Program-made: the position numbers and the translations under genes
Shown here: piece after piece, positions 16,585 to 24,701 of the stretch
Position numbering within the stretch: position 1 is the stretch's first letter
Layout of the letters: every line of letters starts with the position of its first letter
NCBI RefSeq assembly: GCF_001509485.1
Contig: NZ_LLZI01000239.1
Coordinates: 1-47,771 of the forward strand
Length of the DNA: 47,771 bases
Origin: Streptomyces sp. NRRL F-4489
Lineage (GTDB): Bacteria; Actinomycetota; Actinomycetes; Streptomycetales; Streptomycetaceae
Direction: 5' to 3'
The notes under the pieces: model-generated
Database searches by the model: none
Seen by the model: only the letters and a program-made list of their open reading frames with translations
What the model was told of the DNA's origin: nothing

Positions 16585-16610
16585 CCGGGCGGGCCGGGTG
16601 GCCCGGTCAG
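16581..16610. terminator. Shared bidirectional terminator spanning both stop codons
   Basis: A perfect 10-base inverted repeat (ctgaccgggc / gcccggtcag) with a 10-base loop contains the protease stop (TGA 16582-16584) in its left arm. The PI-PLC stop, read on the minus strand (16607-16609), is in the right arm. Confidence 0.6.
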
Positions 16611-17668
16611 GTGCCCGGGCGGGCGGCGCCGCGCGGCACCACCGTGCGCAGCACGTCCGGCAGCGGGTACCAGTCGGCGGTGGCGAAGCTGGCGTGCGCG
16701 GCGGCCAGCAGACCGACCCGGGCGCGGGCCTCGGCCTCGGTGGGACGGGTGGCGTCCAGGGCCGGCGGGACCTTGTGCGCGTCGGTCATGACGAGCAGGT
16801 AGTGGCGGGTGTCGTACCAGGCGGTGTCGATGGCGCCGCCCAGGTAGGTCGCGGCGTCGCCGTCGAAGACGACGAACCACGGGCGCAGGGTGGCGTCGGC
16901 GTAGCGCTCGCGGGGGTCGCCGGGCGCGGCGCCGTGCACGGCGGGGAAGGCGGTGGCCCGGCCCAACTGCCCTTGCGCGGCGAGGGACTTGAGGTGGGTG
17001 GCGTACTCGACGTCCGTCCACAGCCGGTCGAGCGGGTTGTGCTCCTCGACCGTGCCCGGTATGAGCTCGAAGAGGAACTTCCCGGCCAGGTCGGCGCGGG
17101 ACGGCCAGCCGCCCGCCCGGACCGCCTCGTCCAGGGTGGCGTGGCCGGCCGCGAGGTCGCCGGGCCCGTAGACCGCGTCGCCGAGCTTCTGCCGTACCAG
17201 CGCGTCGAATTCGGCCGGTCCGCGGCCCTTCTTCGCGTTGAAACCGTCCTTCAGCTCGACCTTGACGAGGATCGGGCGGTGCCCGGGGTGCGCGTCGTGC
17301 CAGGCCCGCATATCGGCCAGGCAGCCCGCGAAGTCCTGGTTGCGGTCCTTGGCCCGCAGGTCGGCGGCGGTGGCCGCGCCCACGCAATTGCTGTTGTTCC
17401 CCAGCGGGTTGCTGTGCGAGACCCGCCAGGAGGCGCCCAGCCCGTTGGTCCACACGTCCACCTCGACCAGCGCGGCCCCGGAGTCCAGGGCGTCGGCGAA
17501 GTACGGGTACTTGGCCTTGTCGTACGCGTTGTGGACACCGACCGCGGTGGTGGTGTCGTATGTCGTGGTGGGCGTCGTGGCGGCCGTCCCGGCCTGCGCC
17601 GGTCCGGTCGCCGCGATCACCGCCGCCGCCGCGACGGCGACCGTCCCCGCGCACCGCTTGCTCGTCAT
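16607..17668 (-). CDS. Secreted Ca2+-dependent phosphatidylinositol-specific phospholipase C
   Basis: The product is 353 residues with a Sec signal peptide ending near GPAQA-G. The mature part begins with GVHNAYDKAKYPYFADALDS and continues LVEVDVWTNGLG and WRVSHSNPLGNNSNC, the hallmarks of the Streptomyces Ca2+-dependent PI-PLC family. The active-site histidines are in VHNAY and VSHSNPL. LVKVELKDG and FVVFDGDAATY follow as expected for the TIM barrel. It hydrolyses phosphatidylinositol in the medium. It is convergent with the serine protease gene and unrelated in family to the Tat-exported PI-PLC at 14434. Confidence 0.9.
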   Translation of the reverse strand: MTSKRCAGTVAVAAAAVIAATGPAQAGTAATTPTTTYDTTTAVGVHNAYDKAKYPYFADALDSGAALVEVDVWTNGLGASWRVSHSNPLGNNSNCVGAATAADLRAKDRNQDFAGCLADMRAWHDAHPGHRPILVKVELKDGFNAKKGRGPAEFDALVRQKLGDAVYGPGDLAAGHATLDEAVRAGGWPSRADLAGKFLFELIPGTVEEHNPLDRLWTDVEYATHLKSLAAQGQLGRATAFPAVHGAAPGDPRERYADATLRPWFVVFDGDAATYLGGAIDTAWYDTRHYLLVMTDAHKVPPALDATRPTEAEARARVGLLAAAHASFATADWYPLPDVLRTVVPRGAARPGT

Positions 17669-17801
17669 CTGCCCCGTTGTCCCCTCGTCGGTCCGGCCGG
17701 TCGGGCAGCAGCGTACGGGAGTTGGCGTACGGCGGGCGGTGCGGGAACGGGCCGGGCGCGGACGGCGGGATGAACGGTCCGGCTACGGAAGAGGAGTTGG
17801 G

Positions 17802-18374
17802 GTGCGCGGGACGCGGGAGGCGGCGGGCGGCGGACTGTCGTGGGCGGCGGTGGTACTGACCGGGATCGTGGCGCTCTACATGGCGCTGGTCGCGTTCGGC
17901 AACATCACCGACTTCGGCACCAACCAGCAGTACGTCCGCCATGTCCTGGCGATGGACACCACCTTCCGCGACCCGGACCTGATGTGGCGGGCCGTCACCT
18001 CCCGCCGGGTGCAGGACGCGGCGTATATCGCGGTGATCGCCTGGGAGTCGGTGGCGGCGCTGGTGCTGGTGGCGGCCACGCTGGTGGGCGCGGTGCGCGG
18101 GCGGGCCGGGCGCGGGCGCGGGCTGGCGACGGCCGGGCTGGTGATGGTGGTGCTGCTGTTCGGCGCCGGGTTCTGGGCGATCGGCGGCGAGTGGTTCGCG
18201 ATGTGGCAGTCGAAGCAGTGGAACGGCGTCGAGGCGGCGGTGCGGAACGTCACCGTGGCGGGGCTGGCCCTGGTGGTCGTACGGCTGCCGGGCGCGGCCG
18301 GGCGGTCTCCTCGGGGCGCGGACGGCGCGGAGCGGGAGGAGTGGGCGGCGGGCGCGGGCCTGGCGGACGGCTAG
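17802..18374 (+). CDS. DUF2165-type integral membrane protein
   Basis: The product is 190 residues with four predicted membrane segments: AAVVLTGIVALYMALVAFGN, YIAVIAWESVAALVLVAATL, LATAGLVMVVLLFGAGFWAI, and NVTVAGLALVVV. The loop FGNITDFGTNQQYVRHVLAM followed by DTTF is typical of the DUF2165 family, as is the IGGEWFAMWQS motif. The GTG start at 17802 follows gaggagttgg. The C-terminal 25 residues are charged and probably cytosolic. The family has no known function. It is convergent with the P450-reductase fusion, and a strong bidirectional terminator separates them. Confidence 0.85.
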   Translation: MRGTREAAGGGLSWAAVVLTGIVALYMALVAFGNITDFGTNQQYVRHVLAMDTTFRDPDLMWRAVTSRRVQDAAYIAVIAWESVAALVLVAATLVGAVRGRAGRGRGLATAGLVMVVLLFGAGFWAIGGEWFAMWQSKQWNGVEAAVRNVTVAGLALVVVRLPGAAGRSPRGADGAEREEWAAGAGLADG

Positions 18375-18396
18375 CGGCACCGGACCGCACGGAAAG

Positions 18397-18439
18397 GCGG
18401 GCGGCGGGCGCGCTTGTCGTAGCCGCGCCCGCCGCCCGC
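18397..18439. terminator. Strong bidirectional terminator
   Basis: A 16-base perfect stem (gcgggcggcgggcgcg / cgcgcccgccgcccgc) with an 11-base loop, followed by ttt on the plus strand and flanked by aaa on the left. It lies between two convergent genes. Confidence 0.8.
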
Positions 18440-18452
18440 TTTACGGGCCCGG

Positions 18453-21400
18453 TCAGCCCGCCGCGTAGACATCCTCCACATAGCGTCCGGACGCGGTCAG
18501 TTCGCGCAGCCACGCCTCCGCCTCCTGCTCGGACGCGCCGGTGCAGGTGCGGTGCACCGTACGGAACGCGTCCCGGACGCCCGGCGCCATCCGGCTGCCG
18601 TCGCCGCACACATACACCCGGGCCCCGGCCCGCAGCAGCTCCCACACCTCGCGCGCCTCGGCGGCGATGCGGTGCTGGACGAAGCGGTGGCCGTGCTCCG
18701 GGCGGGCGCTGAAGACCGGGTGGACGGTGAGCGCGCCGGCCCGTTCGGCGGCGGCGAACTCCGCGGCGTGCAGGAAGTCGCCGTCCGGGTCGTCGCAGCC
18801 GAAGTAGAGCCGCGCGGGCGTGGTCGCCCCGGCCGCGACGCGGTCCGCGACGGCGCCGCGGAACGGCGCCAGGCCGGTGCCGGCGGCGACCATGATGACC
18901 GGCGCCTCGTCGGCCGGGTCGAGGCGGAACGCCTCCCGGCAGGGCTGCACCCGCGCCAGCACGCTGTCACCGGGCCGCAGGGTGTGCAGATACGTCGAGC
19001 CGGTGCCGCCGGGCAGCAGCGAGACCATCAGCTCGGCGTGGCGCGGGTCGGCGGCGGGCGACGAGGAGAGCGAGTAGTGCCGGACGCGCAGCGGCGGCAG
19101 CAGCTCCAGCAGCACCGGCCAGGGCAGCGCGCCGCGCAGCGCCGGATGGGCCTCGATCAGCTCCAGGACGGTGCGCGGGTCGTCGTCGGGGAGGTTTTCC
19201 AGAGCCTGCCGCTCGGGCGGGCAGGGGTTGTGCGCGGCGAGCAGGGCGCGCTGCTCACGGTCCGGGCGGGCGCCCAGTTCCAGGTGGCGGGTGAGGAGCT
19301 GACGCACCGTCAGGGGACGGTCGACGGGGAGGGTGTCGCGGCCCGGGCGGCCGGCCGGCGGGCGCAGCGCCAGCACGGTGTCCAGGTCGACGCCCAGCAC
19401 TTGGGCGGCGCGGTCCACCGCCTCCGGGGTGTTGGCGGGCAGTACGGCCAGGTGGTCGGCGGTGCGGTAGGTGACGCCGTCGGGCAGGGCCAGGCGCAGG
19501 AAGCGCTTGGGGCGCGGCCAGCCCTCGGCGGTCAGGTCGTACGCCTCGGTGACGGTCATCGGGACGAGGCCGTGCCGGTCGGCGAGCGCGTCCAGCGGGC
19601 CGCCGGTGAGCGCGGTGACGGTGTAGCCGGTGTCGGCGGGGGCGTCCGGGGCGGCGCCGGCGGTGGCCGGGTCGCCGTAGCGGGTGAGGAGTTCGGTGCG
19701 CAGCGCGGCGCCGAACTCCTTGACGGCGGTGGCCAGTTCGCCGGACGCGTCGGCCTCGGCACGGGGCAGCAGCCGCTCGCCGCCGAGCGCGGCCAGCCGG
19801 TCGTCGAGCAGGGTGGGGACCTGCTGGTAGGTGGCGGACCAGTTGCGGTCGCCGACGCCGAGCACCGCGTAGCGGACGCCGTGCGCGGCGCCCTCGGGGG
19901 CGGTGCCGAGCCAGGCGGTGAAGGCCGCGGCGTCGTCGGTGGGCCGGCCGTTGTAGGAGGCGGCGACGATGACGAGCGGGCGGTCGGTGGGCAGCGCGCC
20001 CGTACGGGCGTCGAGCGGGGCGACCTCCGGGGCGAAGCCCAGCGCCGCGGCCTCGTCGGCGAGCCGCTCGGCGAACTCCCGGCAGGTGCCGTAGTTGGAG
20101 CCGTGCAGCAGGAGCAGCCCGGTGTCCTGGGGGACGCGGGTGGGCAGCCCCTCGTCGGGCGCGTCGCCGGGGCCGGCGGATCCGGCGGCGGCGCCGGGCA
20201 GCACGGCCAGCGCGGCGCGGACCGCGGCCCGGTCGGCGGGGGTGCGCGGGGCCAGCGCCAGGGTGAAGCCGTCCGGCTTGAGGGTGAGGGTCTCCTTGAC
20301 CCGCAGCCGGTATCCGGCGTGGTCGACCAGCCGGTAGCGGTGCACCAGCAGCGCCAGCAGCATGGTGGCCTCGTGCAGCGCGAACTGCCGCCCGATGCAG
20401 GCGCGTTCACCGGTGCCGAAGGGCTTGTAGGCGTGCGGGGAGCGGGCCGCCTCGGCCTCCGGGCTGAAGCGGAACGGATCGAACGCCTCGGGGTTGTCGC
20501 CCCACACCGGGTCGCGGTGCAGCATCGGGGTGAGCACGGTGACCAGTTCGCCGGCGGCGACCGGATAGCGGCCGGCGAGCACGGTGTCGGTACGGGCCTG
20601 GCGGGAGAAGGCGGCGGCGGTCGGCCACAGCCGCAGCGCCTCGTTGAGCACCTGGCGGGTGAACGGGAGCCGGCCGATGTCCTCGAAGGACGGGTCCGGG
20701 TCGGGGTCGTCGCCCCACAGCTCGTCCGCCTCCCGCTGCGCCAGCCGCAGCGCCAGCGGGTCCTTCATCAGGTGGTACAGGGCGAAGGAGAGCGCGCCGG
20801 AGGTGGTCTCGTGGCCGGCGATCAGGAAGGTGATGACCTGGTTGCGGATATTGGCGAGGTCCAGCACCGGGCCGGGCCGGGCGGCGTCCTCGCCGGTGGC
20901 GGCCAGCATCAGGCCCAGCAGGTCGTCGTCGCGCCGCTCCCCGCTCGCGGTGCGGGCGGCGATCACCTCGTCCACGACCGAGGCGAGGTAGTCGGCGTCC
21001 GCGCGGAACGCCGCGTCGGCCGCCGAGTGGTCCGCGCCGGGATCGCGGGCGAACTTCGTCATGCTCCACTGCAGGCAGCGCACCATCGCCTCGACGAACG
21101 GGTGCGGGGTGTCCCGGGAGAACGACTCGAAGTCGAAACCGAAACCGGCCAGCCCGATGGTGTCCAGGGTCATCCGGGTCATGTCCTCGGCGACCTCGAC
21201 CGGGCGGCCCTCGGCCATCCGCCGGTCCCAGGCGGCCATCACCCGGCGGGCGACCTTGAGCATCGCCGGGTGGTACGTACGCATCGAGCCCAGCGCGAAG
21301 GCCGGCATCAGCACCTCGTGCGCCGTGGCCCAGTTCGGCTCGTCGTTGTAGGCGGTGAACAGACCGTCACCGGCGAACTCCCGCACGTTCTCCAGGACCA

Positions 21401-21638
21401 CCGACACGCCCTTGGCGAAGCGGGTCTCGTCGGACACCTCGGTGACCAGGTCGACCGAGGACAGGAACAGCGTCTCGCGGTCACCGAACTTCCGCCGGAA
21501 GAGCGGGCCGTGGGTGCGGGCCAGGTCCATGGCCTGCTGGATGGGCGTGCCGCTGATCCCGGTCGCCGTGAGATCGGCGACCGGCACACCGGCGTCGGTG
21601 GCGCTTCCGCCCTGCTGGGGCGCGATGGTGTCGGTCAT
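18453..21638 (-). CDS. CYP102-type bifunctional cytochrome P450/NADPH-P450 reductase
   Basis: The product is 1061 residues, the length of P450 BM3-type self-sufficient fatty-acid hydroxylases. P450 part: DGLFTAYNDEPNW (contains the Phe equivalent to BM3 Phe87), I-helix AGHETTSG at 275-282, ExxR as EALR at 333-336, and heme-ligand Cys414 in KPFGTGERACIGRQFALHEA. Reductase part: FMN-binding LLLLHGSNYGTCREFAERLA, then VVAASYNGRPTDDAAAF, FAD motif RHYSLSSSP, and NADPH region VAAGTGLAPFRGAV with a closing VYVCGDGSRMAPGV. It hydroxylates fatty acids or similar amphiphiles with NADPH and O2. The BM3 Arg47/Tyr51 substrate-anchor region differs here, so chain preference may differ. Confidence 0.95.
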   Translation of the reverse strand: MTDTIAPQQGGSATDAGVPVADLTATGISGTPIQQAMDLARTHGPLFRRKFGDRETLFLSSVDLVTEVSDETRFAKGVSVVLENVREFAGDGLFTAYNDEPNWATAHEVLMPAFALGSMRTYHPAMLKVARRVMAAWDRRMAEGRPVEVAEDMTRMTLDTIGLAGFGFDFESFSRDTPHPFVEAMVRCLQWSMTKFARDPGADHSAADAAFRADADYLASVVDEVIAARTASGERRDDDLLGLMLAATGEDAARPGPVLDLANIRNQVITFLIAGHETTSGALSFALYHLMKDPLALRLAQREADELWGDDPDPDPSFEDIGRLPFTRQVLNEALRLWPTAAAFSRQARTDTVLAGRYPVAAGELVTVLTPMLHRDPVWGDNPEAFDPFRFSPEAEAARSPHAYKPFGTGERACIGRQFALHEATMLLALLVHRYRLVDHAGYRLRVKETLTLKPDGFTLALAPRTPADRAAVRAALAVLPGAAAGSAGPGDAPDEGLPTRVPQDTGLLLLHGSNYGTCREFAERLADEAAALGFAPEVAPLDARTGALPTDRPLVIVAASYNGRPTDDAAAFTAWLGTAPEGAAHGVRYAVLGVGDRNWSATYQQVPTLLDDRLAALGGERLLPRAEADASGELATAVKEFGAALRTELLTRYGDPATAGAAPDAPADTGYTVTALTGGPLDALADRHGLVPMTVTEAYDLTAEGWPRPKRFLRLALPDGVTYRTADHLAVLPANTPEAVDRAAQVLGVDLDTVLALRPPAGRPGRDTLPVDRPLTVRQLLTRHLELGARPDREQRALLAAHNPCPPERQALENLPDDDPRTVLELIEAHPALRGALPWPVLLELLPPLRVRHYSLSSSPAADPRHAELMVSLLPGGTGSTYLHTLRPGDSVLARVQPCREAFRLDPADEAPVIMVAAGTGLAPFRGAVADRVAAGATTPARLYFGCDDPDGDFLHAAEFAAAERAGALTVHPVFSARPEHGHRFVQHRIAAEAREVWELLRAGARVYVCGDGSRMAPGVRDAFRTVHRTCTGASEQEAEAWLRELTASGRYVEDVYAAG

Positions 21639-21681
21639 GGTTCCAGCGTGACCGGCCCGGTGCCCCGCTCCGGCCCCGGGA

Positions 21682-21699
21682 ACTGCATGATTGTGCAGT
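21682..21699. promoter_or_regulatory. Inverted repeat between P450 fusion and PAS-LuxR gene
   Basis: The sequence actgcatgattgtgcagt is a perfect 6-base inverted repeat with a 6-base spacer, and it is unusually A/T-rich for its surroundings. It lies 44 bases upstream of the P450 start and 86 bases upstream of the regulator start. It is a candidate operator or overlaps the promoter. Confidence 0.5.
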
Positions 21700-21784
21700 G
21701 GTTTGTCGCCGGCCGGTCTTGCGCGGACGGCGCGGATGCGGCAGGGGCCGCCGGCGGCACGGGAGAAAGGGCGGAAACGGGGCG

Positions 21785-22576
21785 ATGCGCGAGGCGGCGG
21801 ACGGCGGCGCGCCGGGCGGAGACCCGGCGGACAGCGGCATGCCGGAGAGCAACGCGGCGGGCGCGGACCGGGAGCGGCCGGGGCCCGCCGGCCTGCCGGG
21901 CCCCGCCGGCCTGCCGTCCGGTTGCGCCGTCAGCCCGTACCGTGACTACTTCCTCATGCTGCTCGACCGCATCCCCATCCCGATCGCGGTGTGCCGGGCC
22001 GACGGCGAGGTGCTGATCGCCAATCCGGCGATGGCCGCGCAGTGGGGCGCCGTCCCCGGCCAGCTCCGCGGCCGGAATCTGCTGGACCGCTTCCGGCCCC
22101 GCGACCCGGCCCAGATCGCCCGCATCATGGACGCGCTGCGGCTGGGCCGCCGCTCCCGCTACCCGGTACGGGTCGACTGGCGGACCGCGCCCGGGGAAGC
22201 GGAACGCACCGGCGAGCTGACGATCGATCCGGTCGGCGACCCGTCCGCCTCCCCGCCCGCGCTGCTGGCCCTGCTCCGCGAGGACACTCCGGCGGCACCC
22301 GCCGCGCCGCCCGGGCCGCCCGCCGCGAGCCCGGTGGAGGCCCGGATCCTGGCGCTGGCGGCCGGCGGGGCGACCACCGCCGCGATCGGCGGCGCCCTCG
22401 GCCTGACCGTCGACGGGGTCAACTACCACCTCACCCGGCTCTCCCGCCGCTGGCGCGTCCAGGGCCGCACCGCCCTGGTCGCCAAGGCGTACGTCCTGGG
22501 CGTGCTCGCCCCGGACCGCTGGCCGCCCGCGCCCGCGCTGCACGGGGACGCCGGGGCGCGGTCGCCCGGCCCCTGA
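21785..22576 (+). CDS. PAS-domain LuxR-type transcriptional regulator
   Basis: The product is 263 residues. After about 45 low-complexity residues comes a PAS domain (DYFLMLLDRIPIPIAVCRAD, LIANPAMAAQWGAVPGQLRGR). A linker of about 25 Ala/Pro residues separates it from a C-terminal HTH (SPVEARILALAAGGATTAAI, GLTVDGVNYHLTRL) of the LuxR/FixJ type. It is divergent from the CYP102-type gene, so control of that gene is likely. Such PAS-LuxR proteins regulate polyketide or P450 genes in Streptomyces. The ATG at 21785 is the first Met in frame. An upstream GTG at 21698 would extend it without adding domain sequence. Confidence 0.87.
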   Translation: MREAADGGAPGGDPADSGMPESNAAGADRERPGPAGLPGPAGLPSGCAVSPYRDYFLMLLDRIPIPIAVCRADGEVLIANPAMAAQWGAVPGQLRGRNLLDRFRPRDPAQIARIMDALRLGRRSRYPVRVDWRTAPGEAERTGELTIDPVGDPSASPPALLALLREDTPAAPAAPPGPPAASPVEARILALAAGGATTAAIGGALGLTVDGVNYHLTRLSRRWRVQGRTALVAKAYVLGVLAPDRWPPAPALHGDAGARSPGP

Positions 22577-22628
22577 CCCCACCGGGCACAGATGTGCGGA
22601 TAACCTCCCTGGTGTGGAGGACTACGGT

Positions 22629-23093
22629 GTGGAGGACAACGCAGCGGCCGCGCGGTTCGAACGCGGCACGGACGGCCCGAAGGTCATCGTCGTCGGCGTC
22701 GACGGCTCCGACTCGTCCTGGCGCGCCGCGGCCTACGCGGCCGGGCTGGCCCGCCGCCAGGGCTCGAAGCTGGTCATGGTCTACGTCCAGCCGGTGCTGG
22801 CCACCGGGGCGGCGATGGGCGCGCCGGTGCTCGACACCACCGGCGAGGTCGCCGAGGAGCTGATGGCCGAGATCCGCAAGGCCACCGAGCGGATGGACGG
22901 GATATACCACCTGCGCTGGGAGTTCCACACGCTGCGCGGCGACCCGTACAACGGCATGGTGCGGATGGCCGACGAGCTCAAGGCCGACGCGGTGGTGGTC
23001 GGCGCCTCGGAGTCCGCCGGACACCGCATCATGGGCTCGGTCGCGGTCCGCCTGGTGAAGGCCGGGCGGTGGCCGGTGACGGTCGTCCCCTGA
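22629..23093 (+). CDS. Universal stress protein (UspA family)
   Basis: The product is 154 residues. VIVVGVDGSDSSWRAAAYAA opens the Rossmann-like fold, and VVVGASESAGHRIMGSVAVR gives the nucleotide-binding loop, although it is GASES...GS rather than the strict G2xG9xGS. It closes with VTVVP, as usual. I chose the GTG at 22629 because ggagg lies 8 bases upstream. A GTG at 22614 is in frame but lacks a ribosome site. The gene follows the PAS-LuxR gene after a short gap, in the same direction, and could be co-transcribed. Confidence 0.85.
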   Translation: MEDNAAAARFERGTDGPKVIVVGVDGSDSSWRAAAYAAGLARRQGSKLVMVYVQPVLATGAAMGAPVLDTTGEVAEELMAEIRKATERMDGIYHLRWEFHTLRGDPYNGMVRMADELKADAVVVGASESAGHRIMGSVAVRLVKAGRWPVTVVP

Positions 23094-23138
23094 AGCCGGC
23101 ACGCCCCTTCACCTCATGGCTGAGGACCAGCCCGCTGC

Positions 23139-23357
23139 CTAGCCGCTGGATTCCTCCAGGCGGAAGCCGACCTTCAGGCCGACCTGGACGTGGGCGAGGT
23201 GTCCGTCCTCGATGTGGCCGCGGATCTCGGTGACCTCGAACCAATCAACCTGGCGGAGGCTTTCGCAGGCACGGTTGATGCCGTTCCGGATAGCCGGGTC
23301 GATCCCTTCGGCGGATGATCCAACGATCTCGGTGACCCGGTAGACGTGGTCTCCCAT
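23139..23357 (-). CDS. Dodecin family protein
   Basis: The product is 72 residues, the family's usual length. MGDHVYRVTEIVGSSAEGID, INRACESLRQVDWFEVTEIR (with the flavin-stacking Trp), and HIEDGHLAHVQVGLKVGFRL match dodecin throughout. It forms a hollow dodecamer that stores riboflavin, FMN or CoA. The start at 23357 has ggagc upstream. It is convergent with the universal stress protein gene, and the stops are 45 bases apart. Confidence 0.93.
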   Translation of the reverse strand: MGDHVYRVTEIVGSSAEGIDPAIRNGINRACESLRQVDWFEVTEIRGHIEDGHLAHVQVGLKVGFRLEESSG

Positions 23358-23513
23358 GTCGTCCGCTCCTTCGTTCCGATGCAATCCACGATGCATGGCG
23401 GACAGGCCCTACGCGACTCGGCGCACGGCGTTCGGCCCGCCCGCCGGAGCGGAGGTACAGCCCCACCGTGCTCCTGGAGGCCGGCGGGAACGGCACTGTG
23501 CTGGCCACCGGGG

Positions 23514-23735
23514 TCAAGGAGCCGCATGGGCCTCCACCCGCGCGCAGGTGACCACCCTGGGTCCGTCGCCCCCGTACTCGGGGAACGTCAGCACCACTTT
23601 GTCCTTGCCGCCGCCGACCTGCATCGTCGAGTAGCCCGCGTCCTGGCCGTCGATGAGTCCCCCCGACAGGGTGTACTCGCCCCCGAGCCTTCCCTCCCTG
23701 CCTCTGCCCTGTGTACCGAGTGCCCCCGGGACCGC
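23514..23735 (-). pseudogene. Remnant C-terminal coding fragment of an unknown protein
   Basis: This minus-strand frame is open for 73 codons between stops and lacks a start near its beginning. It encodes a protein-like sequence (GEYTLSGGLIDGQDAGYSTM, then QVGGGKDKVVLTFPEYGGDG, then PRVVTCARVEA) with almost all codons ending in G or C, the mark of real Streptomyces coding DNA. The other frames over this stretch give Arg/Gly-rich text. I take it as the tail of a decayed gene, perhaps of an exported protein. The family is not recognised. The rest of 23358-23824 shows nothing convincing. Confidence 0.5.
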
Positions 23736-23824
23736 TCACACCAGCCCTTTGACCTGCGGCTTCAGGCGGGCGGCAACTCACTGATCCACCCCCCGCGCCC
23801 ACGCTGGTCCGGCATGATCTGGGC

Positions 23825-24400
23825 ATGGACGAATGGAAGTACACACTTCTCAACGGCGTGATATCCACGGTCGGCTCGCTCGTCGTAGGAGCCCTGGCAT
23901 TCGTCGCGGCATCCCGGGCCGCATCAAAGGGAATCGACGCCGCCGTCACCGCGGCGGTCACGAGCAACGCGGGTCAGCAGGATCTCACCCTGTGGAAGGG
24001 GCGACGGGACACCTACGCCGCGCTGCTGTCTGCCGTTGCCGCCTTCGTGGCCCTCATCAAGACGCCGGAGGGCTCCATCCGCGCCCGTACGGTGGAGGAG
24101 CTTGAAGCGCCTCTCCACGCGGCCCTCGCCGATGTGGAACAGCACGCCAATCTGGCACGGCTCGAAGGCCCGCGGGACGAGATCGAGATTCCGGTCAGAT
24201 CCGTCGTTGCGTTCGCCCGTGACGCGGGGGACCACTACTTGTCCTGGGTCCGCGTTCTCCACGATCTTCCAGCCTGGCCGCCGGTCAGTCGTGAATCGCT
24301 CCTCCTGACTCAACAGCAACTTGTCGCGACCCAGCGGCAGCTGGTGGACGCCCTGTACGCGGTCCTCCACCCGCAGGCGCCTGCGAGCCGCTTGAGCTGA
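23825..24400 (+). CDS. Orphan single-pass membrane protein, accessory
   Basis: The product is 191 residues. One N-terminal membrane helix (VISTVGSLVVGALAFVAASR) is followed by a helical cytosolic domain with LTLWKGRRDTYAALLSAVAA, repeated acidic/Leu-rich helices, and QQQLVATQRQLVDALYAVLH at the end. This architecture is common among uncharacterised accessory proteins of Streptomyces. Its base composition is visibly less G/C-biased than its neighbours (for example ctcctcctgactcaacagca), which suggests later acquisition. It lies between two gene remnants. No function can be assigned. Confidence 0.75.
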   Translation: MDEWKYTLLNGVISTVGSLVVGALAFVAASRAASKGIDAAVTAAVTSNAGQQDLTLWKGRRDTYAALLSAVAAFVALIKTPEGSIRARTVEELEAPLHAALADVEQHANLARLEGPRDEIEIPVRSVVAFARDAGDHYLSWVRVLHDLPAWPPVSRESLLLTQQQLVATQRQLVDALYAVLHPQAPASRLS

Positions 24401-24433
24401 TCGTGAAAAGTCCCGATTTCCTGTGCCCTTCAG

Positions 24434-24553
24434 ATGGCCGGCTTCCGCGCTATGTCGGTCGGGCAGCAGGTAGACCTCACGTGGGAAGCCCCCGGCTGCA
24501 AACAAGACGGTTACGACTACCGCGCGGTGAGCATCGTGCCTCTGCCGGCCTGA
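24434..24553 (+). pseudogene. Remnant of a cold-shock-like protein (C-terminal part)
   Basis: The stretch encodes 39 codons: MAGFRAMSVGQQVDLTWEAP, then GCKQDGYDYRAVSIVPLPA and a stop. This resembles the C-terminal half of the cold-shock-domain proteins of Streptomyces (GFR-hydrophobic-GQ-V...QDGY.YRA). The RNA-binding N-terminal half is missing; the sequence upstream belongs to the orphan gene. It is probably the tail of a gene interrupted by insertion of the orphan. The remaining bases 24554-24701 carry the permease ribosome site and nothing else recognisable. Confidence 0.5.
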
Positions 24554-24701
24554 GTGCCTGGCGCCGCCACCTTGGGACTGACCCCCGGGGGGCCGATCGG
24601 GGCCCCGCCGCCGCGCCGCCTTCGCCCGGCGCTCCCCGCGGACCATGATGATCCGCCGTCGCACCACGGCGGCGACGTACCGAGCGTACGGAGGATCATC
24701 C

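Noticed and set aside
18552..22016. 1154-codon plus-strand open frame opposite the P450-reductase gene
   Set aside because: Its length is a by-product of the high G/C content. It is Gly/Gln/Arg-rich with no domain, while the minus-strand frame encodes a complete CYP102-type enzyme.
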